Assembly (NCBI RefSeq): GCF_051900425.1 | Contig: NZ_JBHZGK010000002.1 | Span: forward strand, 124,001 to 188,000 | Direction: 5' to 3' | Source: Frateuria_A sp051900425 | GTDB lineage: Bacteria > Pseudomonadota > Gammaproteobacteria > Xanthomonadales > Rhodanobacteraceae | DNA length: 64,000 bases | The notes under the pieces: model-generated | The model's input: only the letters and a program-made list of their open reading frames with translations | Databases searched by the model: none | Told to the model about the DNA's origin: nothing | Position numbers and translations under genes: made by a program | In this document: in pieces, positions 32,718-41,629 of the stretch | How the letters are laid out: each line of letters starts with the position of its first letter | Numbering within the stretch: position 1 is the first letter of the stretch

Positions 32718-33746
32718 TCAGCCGATGTGGACGCGCTCGTCGCCCTGCGCCTTGACCACCTCGCCGATCACGCGGCTGGCCAGCCCATTTTTCGCGAGCA
32801 GCGCCGCGGCAGCATCGACCGCATCGCGCGGCATGATCACGGTGAAGCCGACGCCGCAGTTGAACGTGCGCCACATCTCCTCGCGCGCGACCTTGCCTTC
32901 GCGCATCAGCCAGTCGAACACCGGCGGCAGCACGATCGCATCGGCGTCGAGCGCCAGGCCCAGGCCATCGGGCACGACCCGGATGATGTTTTCCTTCAGG
33001 CCGCCGCCGGTGATGTGCGCCATCCCATGCACGGGCTGGGTCTTCAAGAGCTCCAGCATCGGCTTGACGTAAATCGTGGTCGGCGCCATCAGCGCGTCGG
33101 CGAGCGTCACGCCATCCAGATCGAGATCGAGCGCGCTGCCGGCGCGCTCGACGATCCTGCGGACCAGCGAATAACCGTTGGAATGCGGACCGGAGGAGGC
33201 GACGCCGAGGATCACGTCCCCGGCCACGATCGCGTCGCCCGAAAGCAGCTGCGACTTCTCCACCGCACCGACCGTGAACCCGGCCAGGTCGTACTCGCCC
33301 GGCGGATACATGTCCGGCATCTCGGCCGTCTCGCCGCCGATCAGCGCGCAGCCGGCCAGCTCGCAACCCTTCGCGATGCCGCCGACCACCGCCACGGTGG
33401 TGTCCACGTCGAGCTTGCCGGTGGCGAAATAGTCCAGGAAGAACAGCGGCTCGGCGCCCTGCACCAGCACGTCGTTGACGCACATGCCGACCAGGTCGAT
33501 GCCGATCGTGTCGTGGCGGCCCAACTGCTGGGCGAGCTTGAGCTTGGTGCCGACGCCATCGGTGCCGGAAACCAGCACCGGCTCCCGGTAGCGTCCCGCG
33601 AGATCGAACAGACCGCCGAAACCGCCCAGCCCGCCCATCACCTCCGGACGGAAGGTGCGCTTGACCAGTGGCTTGATGCGTTCGACCACGGCATTGCCCG
33701 CGTCGATATCGACGCCGGCGGCGCGGTAGGTGAGGGCGTCGGACAT
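32718..33746 (-). CDS. purM: Phosphoribosylformylglycinamidine cyclo-ligase
   Basis: A 342-residue AIR synthetase with typical segments VSGTDGVGTKLKLA, GMCVNDVLVQGAEPLFFLDY and ITGGGLKENI. The ATG is at 33746 (MSDALTY). It is divergent from the DUF2066 gene across a 202-bp gap, an arrangement common in gammaproteobacteria. Confidence 0.97.
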   Translation of the reverse strand: MSDALTYRAAGVDIDAGNAVVERIKPLVKRTFRPEVMGGLGGFGGLFDLAGRYREPVLVSGTDGVGTKLKLAQQLGRHDTIGIDLVGMCVNDVLVQGAEPLFFLDYFATGKLDVDTTVAVVGGIAKGCELAGCALIGGETAEMPDMYPPGEYDLAGFTVGAVEKSQLLSGDAIVAGDVILGVASSGPHSNGYSLVRRIVERAGSALDLDLDGVTLADALMAPTTIYVKPMLELLKTQPVHGMAHITGGGLKENIIRVVPDGLGLALDADAIVLPPVFDWLMREGKVAREEMWRTFNCGVGFTVIMPRDAVDAAAALLAKNGLASRVIGEVVKAQGDERVHIG

Positions 33747-33948
33747 GGCGAAGAGGGCCTTGGGGAAAGCGTGCAATTCTACCAGCACGCTCCCGGCGGC
33801 GCGGCGCGGCGCCGCACGGCGCCGCACGGCGGTCCGGCGTCCCGGGAAATGCAGCCGCGCACCCTGCATCGGCCGCGCGGATGGACGCTGGGAGCCGGAT
33901 TGGGCAGACTCCCCGGTTATCCGAGCCGCCACGGACGAACCCGAGCCC

Positions 33949-34938
33949 ATGCGCCTGCCACGCCTGCTTTTCGCCTTTCTCCTGCTGGGTCTGCTTGCGC
34001 CAGCGGCATGGGCGCAAGTGCCGGCGCCCGTGCCAGGCTCGCCGTACGCGGTAGTGGTGCCGGTCACCGACACCAGCGAGGCGCAACGCGACGAAGCCTT
34101 CGCCACCGCGCTGGCGCAGGTGCTCGAGCGCGTGGCCGGTGGCCAGGACCTGCGCAGCAAGCCCGGCTACGAGGACGCGCTGAAGGGGGCGCCGGGCCTG
34201 GTGCAGCAGTTCCAGTACCAGCGTGCCGGCACCGGCATCGTGCTGCAGGTGAATTTCGATCCGGGCGCGGTGCGTCGTCTTATCGCGCAGATCGGCGTGC
34301 CGGCCGCAGGCGTCAAGCCCCCGGTGCTGGTGCTGGTGCACGGCAGCGACGGCAGCCTGCTCGGCCAGGACGCGCTGGGCGCGCTGGCGCAGGCGGCCGC
34401 GGCGCGCGGCTACCAGTTGGCCTATCCGGATCCGTCGCACGTGCCCGAAGCGTCGGCGGTGGCGAATGCCGATCCGACGGCGCTGGCGATGATCACCCAG
34501 CGCTACCACACCGGCCTGATCCTGGTCGGCAACCTCAAGGGCGGTAGCGCGGACTGGACGCTGGTCTCCGGCGGCAAAGCGATGCCGTGGAGCGACCAGG
34601 CGGTCAGTGCCGACGCGCTGCTGGCGGATGCCGGCAATGGCTTGGCCGATCGCCTGGGCAAGCAGCTCAACGTGATCGGCGCGGGCATCAGCACCGGCAA
34701 GCTGTGGGTGAGCCGGGTCGAATCGGCGCAGGCCTACGCCAATCTGCTGGCGATGCTGCAGGCCGACCCCTCGGTGCGCGAGGTGAACACGCTGGCGGCC
34801 GACAACGAGGGTTTCCTGCTCGGCATCAAGGCGAGCATGCCGCCGGCCGCGCTCGCTGCCAGCCTGGCCGCAGGCGGGCGGGTGATCCAGGGCACGCCCC
34901 ACGCCGGGGCGGACGCCAGCCTGCAGTGGCTGCACTGA
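33949..34938 (+). CDS. DUF2066-domain exported protein
   Basis: A 329-residue protein with a clear signal peptide (LLFAFLLLGLLAPAAWA) followed by the DUF2066 domain (YAVVVPVTDTSEAQRDEAF, LVQQFQYQ). The biochemical role is unknown. It is usually found between purM and the PerM-hda pair, as here. Confidence 0.88.
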   Translation: MRLPRLLFAFLLLGLLAPAAWAQVPAPVPGSPYAVVVPVTDTSEAQRDEAFATALAQVLERVAGGQDLRSKPGYEDALKGAPGLVQQFQYQRAGTGIVLQVNFDPGAVRRLIAQIGVPAAGVKPPVLVLVHGSDGSLLGQDALGALAQAAAARGYQLAYPDPSHVPEASAVANADPTALAMITQRYHTGLILVGNLKGGSADWTLVSGGKAMPWSDQAVSADALLADAGNGLADRLGKQLNVIGAGISTGKLWVSRVESAQAYANLLAMLQADPSVREVNTLAADNEGFLLGIKASMPPAALAASLAAGGRVIQGTPHAGADASLQWLH

Positions 34939-34946
34939 ACCGTTGA

Positions 34947-35022
34947 TCCTGCAGGCGCGCGCCAGCATGCGCGACCGGGGGATGGCAGGACGCGCGACCG
35001 CGCGTTCCGGCAGGACCACGTA
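34947..35022. repeat. Extragenic palindromic repeat, degenerate copy
   Basis: It contains GCGCGACC motifs in opposed orientation ending in CGGCAGGA-like ends, related to the 21406 and 39834 copies. It separates the DUF2066 gene from perM. Confidence 0.45.
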
Positions 35023-35043
35023 CCACCACTGTGAGGCCCGTTC

Positions 35044-36222
35044 GTGACCCACGACATCTCCCGCCGCTGGCAGCTGCTCGCGATCGTGCTGGTGATCGGC
35101 TTCCTCGTGTGGCTGCTGGCGCCGGTGCTGATGCCCTTCGCCGTCGCCGGCATGCTGGCCTACCTCGGTGATCCGCTCGCCGACCGGCTCGAGCGGCTTG
35201 GCATGAACCGCACCTGGGCGGTCAGCGTCGTGTTCTTCGTGCTGATCCTGCTGCTGGTCGGCGCGCTGCTGCTGCTGGTGCCGCTGATCTCCGACCAGAT
35301 CGAAAACCTGGTCCACAACCTGCCGCGCTACGTCGACTGGATCCAGAACACCGCGCTGCCCTGGCTGCAGCGCAAGCTCAGGCTCGACCCGGACGCGTTC
35401 GACACCAGCCGCCTGATGGCCGCTATCCGCGCGCACATCGGTTCGATCGGGGCGGTGGCGACCACCGTACTGGGCACCGTCTCGCGCTCCAGCCTCGGCG
35501 CCGTGATGTGGCTGACCAACGTGGTGCTGGTGCCGGTAGTGGCGTTCTATCTGTTGCGTGACTGGGACCGGCTGATCGCCTACATCGACAGCGTGCTGCC
35601 TCGCTCGGTACAGCCGACGGTGGCGCACCTGGCGCGCGAGTCCGATGCCGTGCTGGGCGCATTCGTGCGCGGGCAGCTGCTGGTGATGCTCGGGCTGGGG
35701 ATCTTCTACGGCGTGGCGCTGACCCTGGTCGGGCTCTCGGTCGGCCCGCTGATCGGCATGGTGGCCGGCCTGCTCAGTTTCGTGCCGTATCTCGGTTTCA
35801 TGGTCGGCTTCGGCGCGGCGATCGTTGCCGCGCTGGTGCAGTACGGCGATTGGGCGCACCCGCTGATGGTTTGCGGCGTGTTCGTCGTGGGCCAGTTGCT
35901 CGAAGGCTACGTGCTGGTGCCCAAGCTGGTGGGCGACAAGATCGGCCTGCACCCGGTGGCGGTGATCTTCGCGGTGCTGGCCGGCGGCTACCTGTTCGGC
36001 TTCCTCGGCGTGCTGCTGGCGTTGCCGGCCGCTTCGGTGATCATGGTGCTGCTGCGCTACCTGCTCGAACGCTACCGCCTGAGCGAGCTTTACACGCAGC
36101 CGGGCGCGGACGATCCGGTCATCGCCGAGGTCGACGTCACGGTGAACACCGCCGACGGGACCGGGCAGGGCGGCGCGAGGGTGTCCGCGCCCCGCGGCAG
36201 CGCGGGCGACCAGTCGCCATGA
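35044..36222 (+). CDS. AI-2E/PerM-family membrane permease
   Basis: A 392-residue membrane protein starting from GTG. Several hydrophobic segments include LAIVLVIGFLVWLLAPVLMP and VVFFVLILLLVGALLLLV, and the family signature region is GLLSFVPYLGFMVG. The substrate is unknown in this family despite the AI-2 exporter name. Its stop overlaps the start of hda (ATGA). Confidence 0.9.
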   Translation: MTHDISRRWQLLAIVLVIGFLVWLLAPVLMPFAVAGMLAYLGDPLADRLERLGMNRTWAVSVVFFVLILLLVGALLLLVPLISDQIENLVHNLPRYVDWIQNTALPWLQRKLRLDPDAFDTSRLMAAIRAHIGSIGAVATTVLGTVSRSSLGAVMWLTNVVLVPVVAFYLLRDWDRLIAYIDSVLPRSVQPTVAHLARESDAVLGAFVRGQLLVMLGLGIFYGVALTLVGLSVGPLIGMVAGLLSFVPYLGFMVGFGAAIVAALVQYGDWAHPLMVCGVFVVGQLLEGYVLVPKLVGDKIGLHPVAVIFAVLAGGYLFGFLGVLLALPAASVIMVLLRYLLERYRLSELYTQPGADDPVIAEVDVTVNTADGTGQGGARVSAPRGSAGDQSP

Positions 36223-36923
36223 TCCCGCAGTTGCCGCTCGCGCTGCGCTGGCCGCGCCGGCAGCGCTTCGAACACTTCCACGCCGGCGCCAACGCCGCGG
36301 CGCTGGCGGCCGTGCGGACGCTGGCCGAGGTTCCCGGGGCGCCCTGGGTCTACCTGCATGGAACGGCAGGCAGCGGACGCAGCCACCTGCTTCTGGCCGC
36401 CTGCCAGGCGGCCAGTGCGGCTGGCAGGCGCGTGCAATACCTGCCGCTCTCGGCCATGCACGAACACATCGGCGCGCTGCGCGGGGTGGGCAGCAGCGAG
36501 CTGCTGGCGATCGACGATCTGGGCGTGCTGGCCGGCGAGGGCGCCGCCGAGCACGCGTTGTTCGACCTTTACAACCAGGTGCGCGCCGAAGGCGGCGCGA
36601 TGCTGTTCGCCGCCGAGGCGCCGCCGGCGCAACTGGGCATCGGCTTGCCAGACCTGCGCTCGCGCCTGGGCGCGTGTACGCAGTTTGCGCTCAAGGCCCT
36701 CGACGACGGCGAACGCCGCGCCGTGTTGCGCGAGCAGGCCGCGGCGCGCGGCATCGGACTGGACGAGGCCGTGCTGGACTGGCTCTTCAGCCACTACGCC
36801 CGCGACCTGGCGGCATTGCTGGACCTGCTCGATCGGCTCGACCAGGCCTCGCTGGCCGCCAAGCGGCGCATCACGGTACCGTTCCTGCGCGAGTTCCTGC
36901 GCGAGGGCGGCGGGCAGGCCTAG
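36219..36923 (+). CDS. hda: DnaA regulatory inactivator Hda
   Basis: A 234-residue AAA+ protein. Walker A region is GTAGSGRSHLL and Walker B is LLAIDDLGVL. The N-terminus QLPLALRW fits the clamp-binding motif by which Hda docks on the DNA polymerase sliding clamp and promotes ATP hydrolysis by DnaA. Translationally coupled to perM. Confidence 0.93.
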   Translation: MIPQLPLALRWPRRQRFEHFHAGANAAALAAVRTLAEVPGAPWVYLHGTAGSGRSHLLLAACQAASAAGRRVQYLPLSAMHEHIGALRGVGSSELLAIDDLGVLAGEGAAEHALFDLYNQVRAEGGAMLFAAEAPPAQLGIGLPDLRSRLGACTQFALKALDDGERRAVLREQAAARGIGLDEAVLDWLFSHYARDLAALLDLLDRLDQASLAAKRRITVPFLREFLREGGGQA

Positions 36924-36927
36924 GTGG

Positions 36928-36988
36928 CGTAGGGTCGGTTTCGGCCCACCCGCGCGGTGCGGCATGGTGGGCTGAAGCCCACCCTACG
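36928..36988. repeat. REP-like palindrome after hda
   Basis: CGTAGGGT-CGG and GGCCCACC at the left, GGTGGGCTGAAGCCCACC and CCTACG at the right, forming a nested palindrome. Same family as 30974-31030. It may end hda transcripts by structure, though no T-run follows. Confidence 0.7.
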
Positions 36989-37002
36989 TCAGGCCCGGGA
37001 GG

Positions 37003-37206
37003 CTACTTCCTGTTCTCGCCTTCGGCCTGCTTGCCCTCCTCGATCAGTTCGCGCACGCGCTGGCCGCCCTTGTGGCCCAGCTCGGAGTAGCCGTCCGGAC
37101 CGAGCTGTTCCTTGCGGATCTCGCCGCCCTTGTGGCCGCCCTTCTGGCCGGCTTCGCGGACGGTCATGTCGCCCTTGTCGTGCTGGTTGTCGCTTTGCTT
37201 TGCCAT
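37003..37206 (-). CDS. KGG-repeat general stress protein (1 of 3)
   Basis: A 67-residue hydrophilic protein with REAGQKGGHKGGEIRKEQ and ELGHKGGQRVRELIEEGKQ, the glycine-lysine KGG motif of GsiB/Con-10-like stress proteins. Such proteins are disordered and tied to desiccation or general stress. It is the last of three tandem paralogues on the minus strand. Confidence 0.85.
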   Translation of the reverse strand: MAKQSDNQHDKGDMTVREAGQKGGHKGGEIRKEQLGPDGYSELGHKGGQRVRELIEEGKQAEGENRK

Positions 37207-37246
37207 GTCGATGCTCCTCGGTAGGCGGCCCTGACGCCGCCGTGGG

Positions 37247-37438
37247 TCACTTGCGGCTGTCGCCGCGGCCTTCGGCCTGCTTGCCTTCCTCGATCAGTTC
37301 GCGCGTGCGCTGACCGCCCTTGTGGCCGCCGATCTCGCCACCCTTGTGGCCCGCTTCGCGCACGGTCATGTCGCCCTTGTCGTGCTGGCTGCCGCCGGCC
37401 TGCTTGCCGTGGTCGCCCTGGTTTTTCTGTGATGCCAT
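37247..37438 (-). CDS. KGG-repeat general stress protein (2 of 3)
   Basis: A 63-residue paralogue sharing QHDKGDMTVREAGHKGGE and GGQRTRELIEEGKQAEG with its downstream neighbour, and lacking the middle insert. Clearly a product of tandem duplication. Confidence 0.85.
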   Translation of the reverse strand: MASQKNQGDHGKQAGGSQHDKGDMTVREAGHKGGEIGGHKGGQRTRELIEEGKQAEGRGDSRK

Positions 37439-37465
37439 GTGAAGCCCTCCTGTCGTGGTGCGCCC

Positions 37466-37660
37466 TCAGTTCGGGCGCTGTTCGCTCTGGCGTGCCTCGA
37501 CCTGGCGGCCGCGGTTGATCAACTCGCGCACGCGCAGGCCGCCCTTGCGGCCTGCCTCGCGCACGCTGAGCTTGCCGCGCGCCCCGTCGATCGTGCCGTT
37601 GGCGGCGTGCTGGGTCTTGTTGCTGTTGGATTGATTGCCTGGGGACTGTTGCCGGCTCAT
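37466..37660 (-). CDS. KGG-like general stress protein (3 of 3)
   Basis: A 64-residue protein with SVREAGRKGGLRVRELINRG, the same core as the two genes downstream but only one KGG unit and a Gln/Asn-rich N-terminus. It is the first of the tandem set and the most diverged. Confidence 0.8.
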   Translation of the reverse strand: MSRQQSPGNQSNSNKTQHAANGTIDGARGKLSVREAGRKGGLRVRELINRGRQVEARQSEQRPN

Positions 37661-38160
37661 GGGTTATCTCCGTTGGTACATCCGATCGTTGTTTTGCAAG
37701 GCTCGGCTGGCCGCCTTCCCGGCGTCCAGCGGAAAACGACGGGTCCGGCGGGGTGCGGACCCGCTTCCGCCCATCGGCACCGGTGGTGCCTCGATGGCGA
37801 CGGACGTTCCCTCGCCCGCAAGGGCGATGCGATGCGTCGCGGGCCCTTCGGACGAGCAGGGGCGTTGCAATGCGGATGCCAGCGCGAGGTGCGTGCGGGC
37901 CGGGAACCCTGCGTTCCCGGGGGTGGAAAAAACGCTCCGGCTGGAAAGATCTACAGCGGCGCTCGCCTGCTGCGCAGGCAGGCGAGCGCTGGTGGGAGGC
38001 GGGCTTGCATCAGGCACAGGGGGCCAGTTGCACGCGCTCTGAAACCCTCCCCTTCGAGGGGAAGGGGAGGCCAGGGATGCATTCAAGCCAGGCCGCGGCT
38101 GGCTGTGGGCCACGAAAAAGGGCGCCCGCAGGCGCCCTCACGTGCGGATGCCTGGGGCGC
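37661..38160. other. 500-bp intergenic region with palindromes
   Basis: No convincing gene. It has GC-rich palindromes around 37740-37850 (GGGTCCG/CGGACCC type) and a CCCTCCCCTTCGAGGGGA repeat fragment near 38045-38062, and ends with the suhB terminator. Promoters for the KGG genes are expected near 37661-37740. Confidence 0.5.
38114..38139 (-). terminator. Terminator of suhB
   Basis: On the minus strand the stem GGGCGCC and the stem GGCGCCC, separated by a short TGC-centred loop, are followed by TTTTTCG. It lies 20 bp after the suhB stop. Confidence 0.85.
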
Positions 38161-38964
38161 TCAGGCCTTGAGCAATGCCGGCGTCGCCTGCGCACCGATC
38201 GCGTCGGTCATCGCCTTGGCGACGTTGAGGTTGGCGGCGATCAGGTTGCCGCTGGCGGGCATGCCGTCGCGGCCGGCGAAGTCGCCGTAGCGCCCGCCCG
38301 CCTCGTGCACCAGCAGTACGCCGGCGGCCATGTCCCAGGGCTTGAGGCCGATCTCGAAATAGCCGTCGTAGCGCGCGGCGGCGGTGTAGGCCAGGTCCAG
38401 CGCGGCCGAGCCGCAGCGGCGGATGTCCTCGGCCTGGCCGAGCAGGGCGCGGGTCATCGCCAACTGGGCGTCCAGGTGCTCGCGCTGGCGGTAGGGAAAG
38501 CCGGTGGCGATCATCGCGCCGCCCAGGTTCTCGCGGCGCGAGACACGGATGCGGCGGTCGTTGAGGTAGGCGCCGTCGCCCTTGCTGGCGGTGAACAGCT
38601 CGTCGCGCAGTGGATCGAACACGACGCCATAGATCGGCACGCCCTTCTCGACCAGCGCGATCGACACGGAGAAGTGCGGGATGCCGCGCAGGTAGTTGTG
38701 CGTGCCGTCGAGCGGGTCGATCACCCAGGTGAGCGGGCTCTTGCCGGTCGCACCGCCTTCCTCGGCGAGGATCGCGTGGTCCGGATAGGCGCGGCGCAGT
38801 TCCTTGACGATCTCGGCCTCGGCCAGCCGGTCGACTTCCGAGGCGAAATCCATGCGGTGCTTCTCGACCACGTGCAGGCCGTCGATGCGGTTCATGTAGC
38901 GCAGGATCACGTTGCCTGCGGCGCGCGCGGCACGTGCCGCGATGGTGACGGCGGGTCTTGGCAT
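38161..38964 (-). CDS. suhB: Inositol-1-monophosphatase family protein SuhB
   Basis: A 267-residue FIG-superfamily phosphatase. Metal-binding motifs are LAEEGG, WVIDPLDGTHNYLRG and LKPWDMAAG. It hydrolyses inositol phosphates; in E. coli SuhB also joins the ribosomal RNA antitermination complex. The start at 38964 is chosen (MPRPAVTIA). It is divergent from trmJ, a typical arrangement. Confidence 0.93.
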   Translation of the reverse strand: MPRPAVTIAARAARAAGNVILRYMNRIDGLHVVEKHRMDFASEVDRLAEAEIVKELRRAYPDHAILAEEGGATGKSPLTWVIDPLDGTHNYLRGIPHFSVSIALVEKGVPIYGVVFDPLRDELFTASKGDGAYLNDRRIRVSRRENLGGAMIATGFPYRQREHLDAQLAMTRALLGQAEDIRRCGSAALDLAYTAAARYDGYFEIGLKPWDMAAGVLLVHEAGGRYGDFAGRDGMPASGNLIAANLNVAKAMTDAIGAQATPALLKA

Positions 38965-39076
38965 GGCTTCGGCTTTGGGAAAAGAGCACAAATGCGGCCG
39001 GCGATTCTAGCAGAGCCGGCGTTGGGGCGTCCGAAGGCGGCTATCCTTGGCGGTCCCGCCTGTTGCCTCAGCCGCC

Positions 39077-39835
39077 ATGACCGACCACGCCGATCTCGCC
39101 CGACTGTTCCGCTTCGTGCTCGTGCGCACCTCGCACCCGGGCAACATCGGCAGCGCGGCCCGCGCCATCCGCACGATGGGCTTCACCCGGCTGGAGCTGG
39201 TCGCGCCGGCGGAGTTTCCCAGCCGCGAGGCCGATGCGCTGGCGGCCAACGCGGTGCAGGTGCTGGCGGAGGCGGGCGTGAACGATGCGCTGGTCGACGG
39301 CTTGGCGGGCGTGACCTTCGCGCTGGGGCTGTCGGCGCGGCGGCGCGGCGTGAACCTGCCTGAGCTGACGCCCCGCGAGGGCGCCGCCCAGGCGCTCGCG
39401 GCTGCTGCCCGCGGCGAGCAGGTCGCGCTGGTCTTCGGCAACGAACGCACCGGCCTGGAGAACGAGGAGCTGGCGCGCTGCCACGCGATGGTTCGCATCC
39501 CCAGCGTGGAGGACTACAGCTCGCTCAACCTGGCCCAGGCGGTGCAGGTGATGGCCTACGAGCAGCGCCTGGCGATGCTCGGCGACACACCGGTGGCCGC
39601 GCCAGCCGAGCACGACGAGCCGCCGGCCGATGCGGCGCACATGGAGCGCTTCTTCGAGCACCTGGGGCAGACGCTCGACGACATCGAGTTCCACAAAGGC
39701 CGTGAACCGACCACGATCATGTTGCGCCTGCGCCGCCTGTTCCAGCGCGCGCAGCCCGACGAGCGTGAACTGCGCATCCTGCACGGCGTGCTGGCCGATG
39801 CGCAGCGCATGGCCGCACTGGCCAGGCGCCTGTAG
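39077..39835 (+). CDS. trmJ: tRNA (cytidine/uridine-2'-O-)-methyltransferase TrmJ
   Basis: A 252-residue SPOUT methyltransferase. Conserved segments are LVRTSHPGNIGSAARAIRTMGF, split here as SHPGNIGSAAR and IRTMGF, then ALVFGNERTGLENEEL and YSSLNLAQAVQVMAYE. It methylates the 2'-OH of position 32 in tRNA. The start at 39077 gives the standard MTDH opening. Its stop lies in an extragenic palindrome. Confidence 0.93.
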   Translation: MTDHADLARLFRFVLVRTSHPGNIGSAARAIRTMGFTRLELVAPAEFPSREADALAANAVQVLAEAGVNDALVDGLAGVTFALGLSARRRGVNLPELTPREGAAQALAAAARGEQVALVFGNERTGLENEELARCHAMVRIPSVEDYSSLNLAQAVQVMAYEQRLAMLGDTPVAAPAEHDEPPADAAHMERFFEHLGQTLDDIEFHKGREPTTIMLRLRRLFQRAQPDERELRILHGVLADAQRMAALARRL

Positions 39836-39892
39836 GAGCGCGCACCTGTGCGTGACCGCGCGCTTCACGGTCGCGCACAGGGTGGATGCCCC
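39834..39892. repeat. Extragenic palindromic repeat overlapping the trmJ stop
   Basis: TAGGAGCGCGCACCTGTGCG at the left and GCGCACAGG at the right with GTGACCG/CGGTCGC arms form a palindrome. It uses the trmJ stop codon as its first bases. Same family as 21406-21503. Confidence 0.65.
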
Positions 39893-39901
39893 ATGCGGCA
39901 C

Positions 39902-40501
39902 TCACGGCGCGACCGGCTCCAACGCTTCCACATACACCAGTTCGCAGGCGCCGTTGCCGGTGTCGTCGCGGCGCAGCGAGGTGCGCCAGTGCCAGCCGTC
40001 CGGACGGCTGGCGTCGACCAGAAACCCTTCCAGGTGCACCAGCTCGCCCGGGCGTACGTGCTTCATCGCGTAGCGCACGTCGTCGTCGGCCGGAATGAGG
40101 TGCATGTTGGTTGCCGAGGTCTCGATCTCGCGGCGCGGGATCGGGTAGTCGCGCACGTGCCAATAGAAGAACCGACCGGACTGGCTGATATCGATGCCGG
40201 CGAGCACGGCGCTGTCGGACATGCGGCCCCAGCCCAGCGCCAGGTCGGTCGGTGCAAGCGAAGCACCGGCATCCCAGCGATAGTCCTCGCGCGACAGCAC
40301 GCGTGCGGTCAGTGCGATGTGGGCGCGCGTCCGCAACACGGTGTCGCCACGCTGGAGCAGGGCGCCGTCGTCCAGGTTCACCTGTTCGGGCGCCTGCGCG
40401 GCGAGTACGCCGGGCGGCGGGTGCAGCGGGCGTTGCTGCCACCAGCCCAGCGCGCCCCAACCCAGCAGCACGAACAACCCCAGCCACAGCAGTCGCTGCA
40501 T
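39902..40501 (-). CDS. Conserved membrane-anchored hypothetical protein
   Basis: A 199-residue protein with one N-terminal hydrophobic anchor (LLWLGLFVLLGWGALGWW) and a periplasmic domain containing LGWGRMSDSAVLAGIDISQ, FFYWHVRDYPIPRREIE and HLEGFLVDA. I know no named family for it. It lies 24 bp downstream of oxyR on the same strand and may share its transcript. Confidence 0.75.
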   Translation of the reverse strand: MQRLLWLGLFVLLGWGALGWWQQRPLHPPPGVLAAQAPEQVNLDDGALLQRGDTVLRTRAHIALTARVLSREDYRWDAGASLAPTDLALGWGRMSDSAVLAGIDISQSGRFFYWHVRDYPIPRREIETSATNMHLIPADDDVRYAMKHVRPGELVHLEGFLVDASRPDGWHWRTSLRRDDTGNGACELVYVEALEPVAP

Positions 40502-40525
40502 CGGTAATCCCCCTGTGGAAGCGCG

Positions 40526-41473
40526 TCAGGCGCGCTTGCGCCGGGTGGTGGTGGCCGGCTCCGCCAGCTCCGGCTTGAGCAGTTCCGTGGGCAGGCCCCG
40601 CACCACGTCGGCGAAGCGCTCGAGGAACGGCCCGAGCGAAGAACTCTTGCGCCACACCAGCGCGATCCGACGGCTCGGCGCGTGGCCTGAAAATTCCAGC
40701 AGCTGCACGTTGTCGGTCCTCGCCACCGGCGGCTTGATTGCCAGCGTCGGCAGCAAGGTGATGCCCACGTTCGCCGCGACCATCTGGCGCAGCGTCTCCA
40801 GGCTGGTGGCGCGGAAACCGACCTTTTCGCCGGCGCCGGCAAGCTGGCACAGCTCCAGCGCCTGGTCGCGCAGGCAGTGGCCGTCTTCGAGCAGCAGCAG
40901 GCTTTCGTCCTCCAGGTCGGCCAGCTTCAGGCGCGCCTTGCGGTGGGCGAGCGGATGGTCGTTGGGTACTGCCAGCACGAACGGTTCCTCGAACAGGAAT
41001 TCGGCATGCAGGCTTTCCTCGTGGATCGGCAGGGCAAGGATGCCCACGTCCAGCGAACCCTCACGCAGCATGCGGATGACCTGTTCGGTCTTCTCCTCGA
41101 TCAGGAGCAGTTCCAGCCGCGGGAAACGCTGGCGCACCGCGGGCACCAGGTGCGGCAGCAGGTAGGGCCCGAGCGTGGGAAACACGCCCAGCCGCAGCCG
41201 GCCGGCCTCCGGGTCGCGCGTGCGCTGGGCGATGGCGCGGATCTCGTCGACCTCGGCCAGCACACCGCGGGCGCGACGGGCGATCTCGCGGCCGGTCTCG
41301 GTCAGCAGCACCTTGCGCGGCGTGCGCTCGACCAGCGCCACGCCGAGCTCGTCCTCGAGCTTCTTGATCTGCGTGGACAGGGTCGGCTGGCTGACGAAGC
41401 TGGCCTCGGCCGCGCGCCCGAAATGGCGGTGTTCGGCCAGCGACACCAGGTAAGCAAGGTCGCGCAGGTTCAT
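40526..41473 (-). CDS. oxyR: Hydrogen peroxide-sensing regulator OxyR
   Basis: A 315-residue LysR-type regulator. The N-terminal HTH is FGRAAEASFVSQPTLSTQ. The redox pair is Cys200 and Cys209 (DGHCLRDQALELC), with the same eight-residue gap as Cys199/Cys208 of E. coli OxyR. Peroxide oxidises the pair to a disulfide and switches DNA binding. It is divergent from ahpC, with its site at 41485-41521. Confidence 0.95.
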   Translation of the reverse strand: MNLRDLAYLVSLAEHRHFGRAAEASFVSQPTLSTQIKKLEDELGVALVERTPRKVLLTETGREIARRARGVLAEVDEIRAIAQRTRDPEAGRLRLGVFPTLGPYLLPHLVPAVRQRFPRLELLLIEEKTEQVIRMLREGSLDVGILALPIHEESLHAEFLFEEPFVLAVPNDHPLAHRKARLKLADLEDESLLLLEDGHCLRDQALELCQLAGAGEKVGFRATSLETLRQMVAANVGITLLPTLAIKPPVARTDNVQLLEFSGHAPSRRIALVWRKSSSLGPFLERFADVVRGLPTELLKPELAEPATTTRRKRA

Positions 41474-41484
41474 GGTCCACTCCG

Positions 41485-41521
41485 ATAGATCGTGCCTATG
41501 AGTGTGATGGCAACAATCAAT
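41485..41521. promoter_or_regulatory. Tandem OxyR operator between oxyR and ahpC
   Basis: ATAG-N7-CTAT at 41485-41499 matches the OxyR consensus dyad exactly. After a 7-base spacer, a second weaker dyad ATGG-N7-CAAT (41507-41521) keeps the right spacing. OxyR tetramers contact four such half-sites. Positioned to repress oxyR and activate ahpC. Confidence 0.85.
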
Positions 41522-41629
41522 TTGAACAATGCCGGGGCGGTGCGTAACCTTGCCCTCATGACGCGCCATCGACGGCGCCCATGATGCTCTCACCGATCGC
41601 CTAACCACCCGCACCTTAAGGAGAAGCCC

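Noticed and set aside
31912..35952. A 1346-codon minus-strand frame across purN-purM-DUF2066-perM
   Set aside because: Composition artefact opposite or out of frame with recognised enzymes; no motifs.
37003..37660. The KGG repeats as a CRISPR-like array
   Set aside because: The repetition is at protein level within three coding genes; there are no regular spacers or identical direct repeats.
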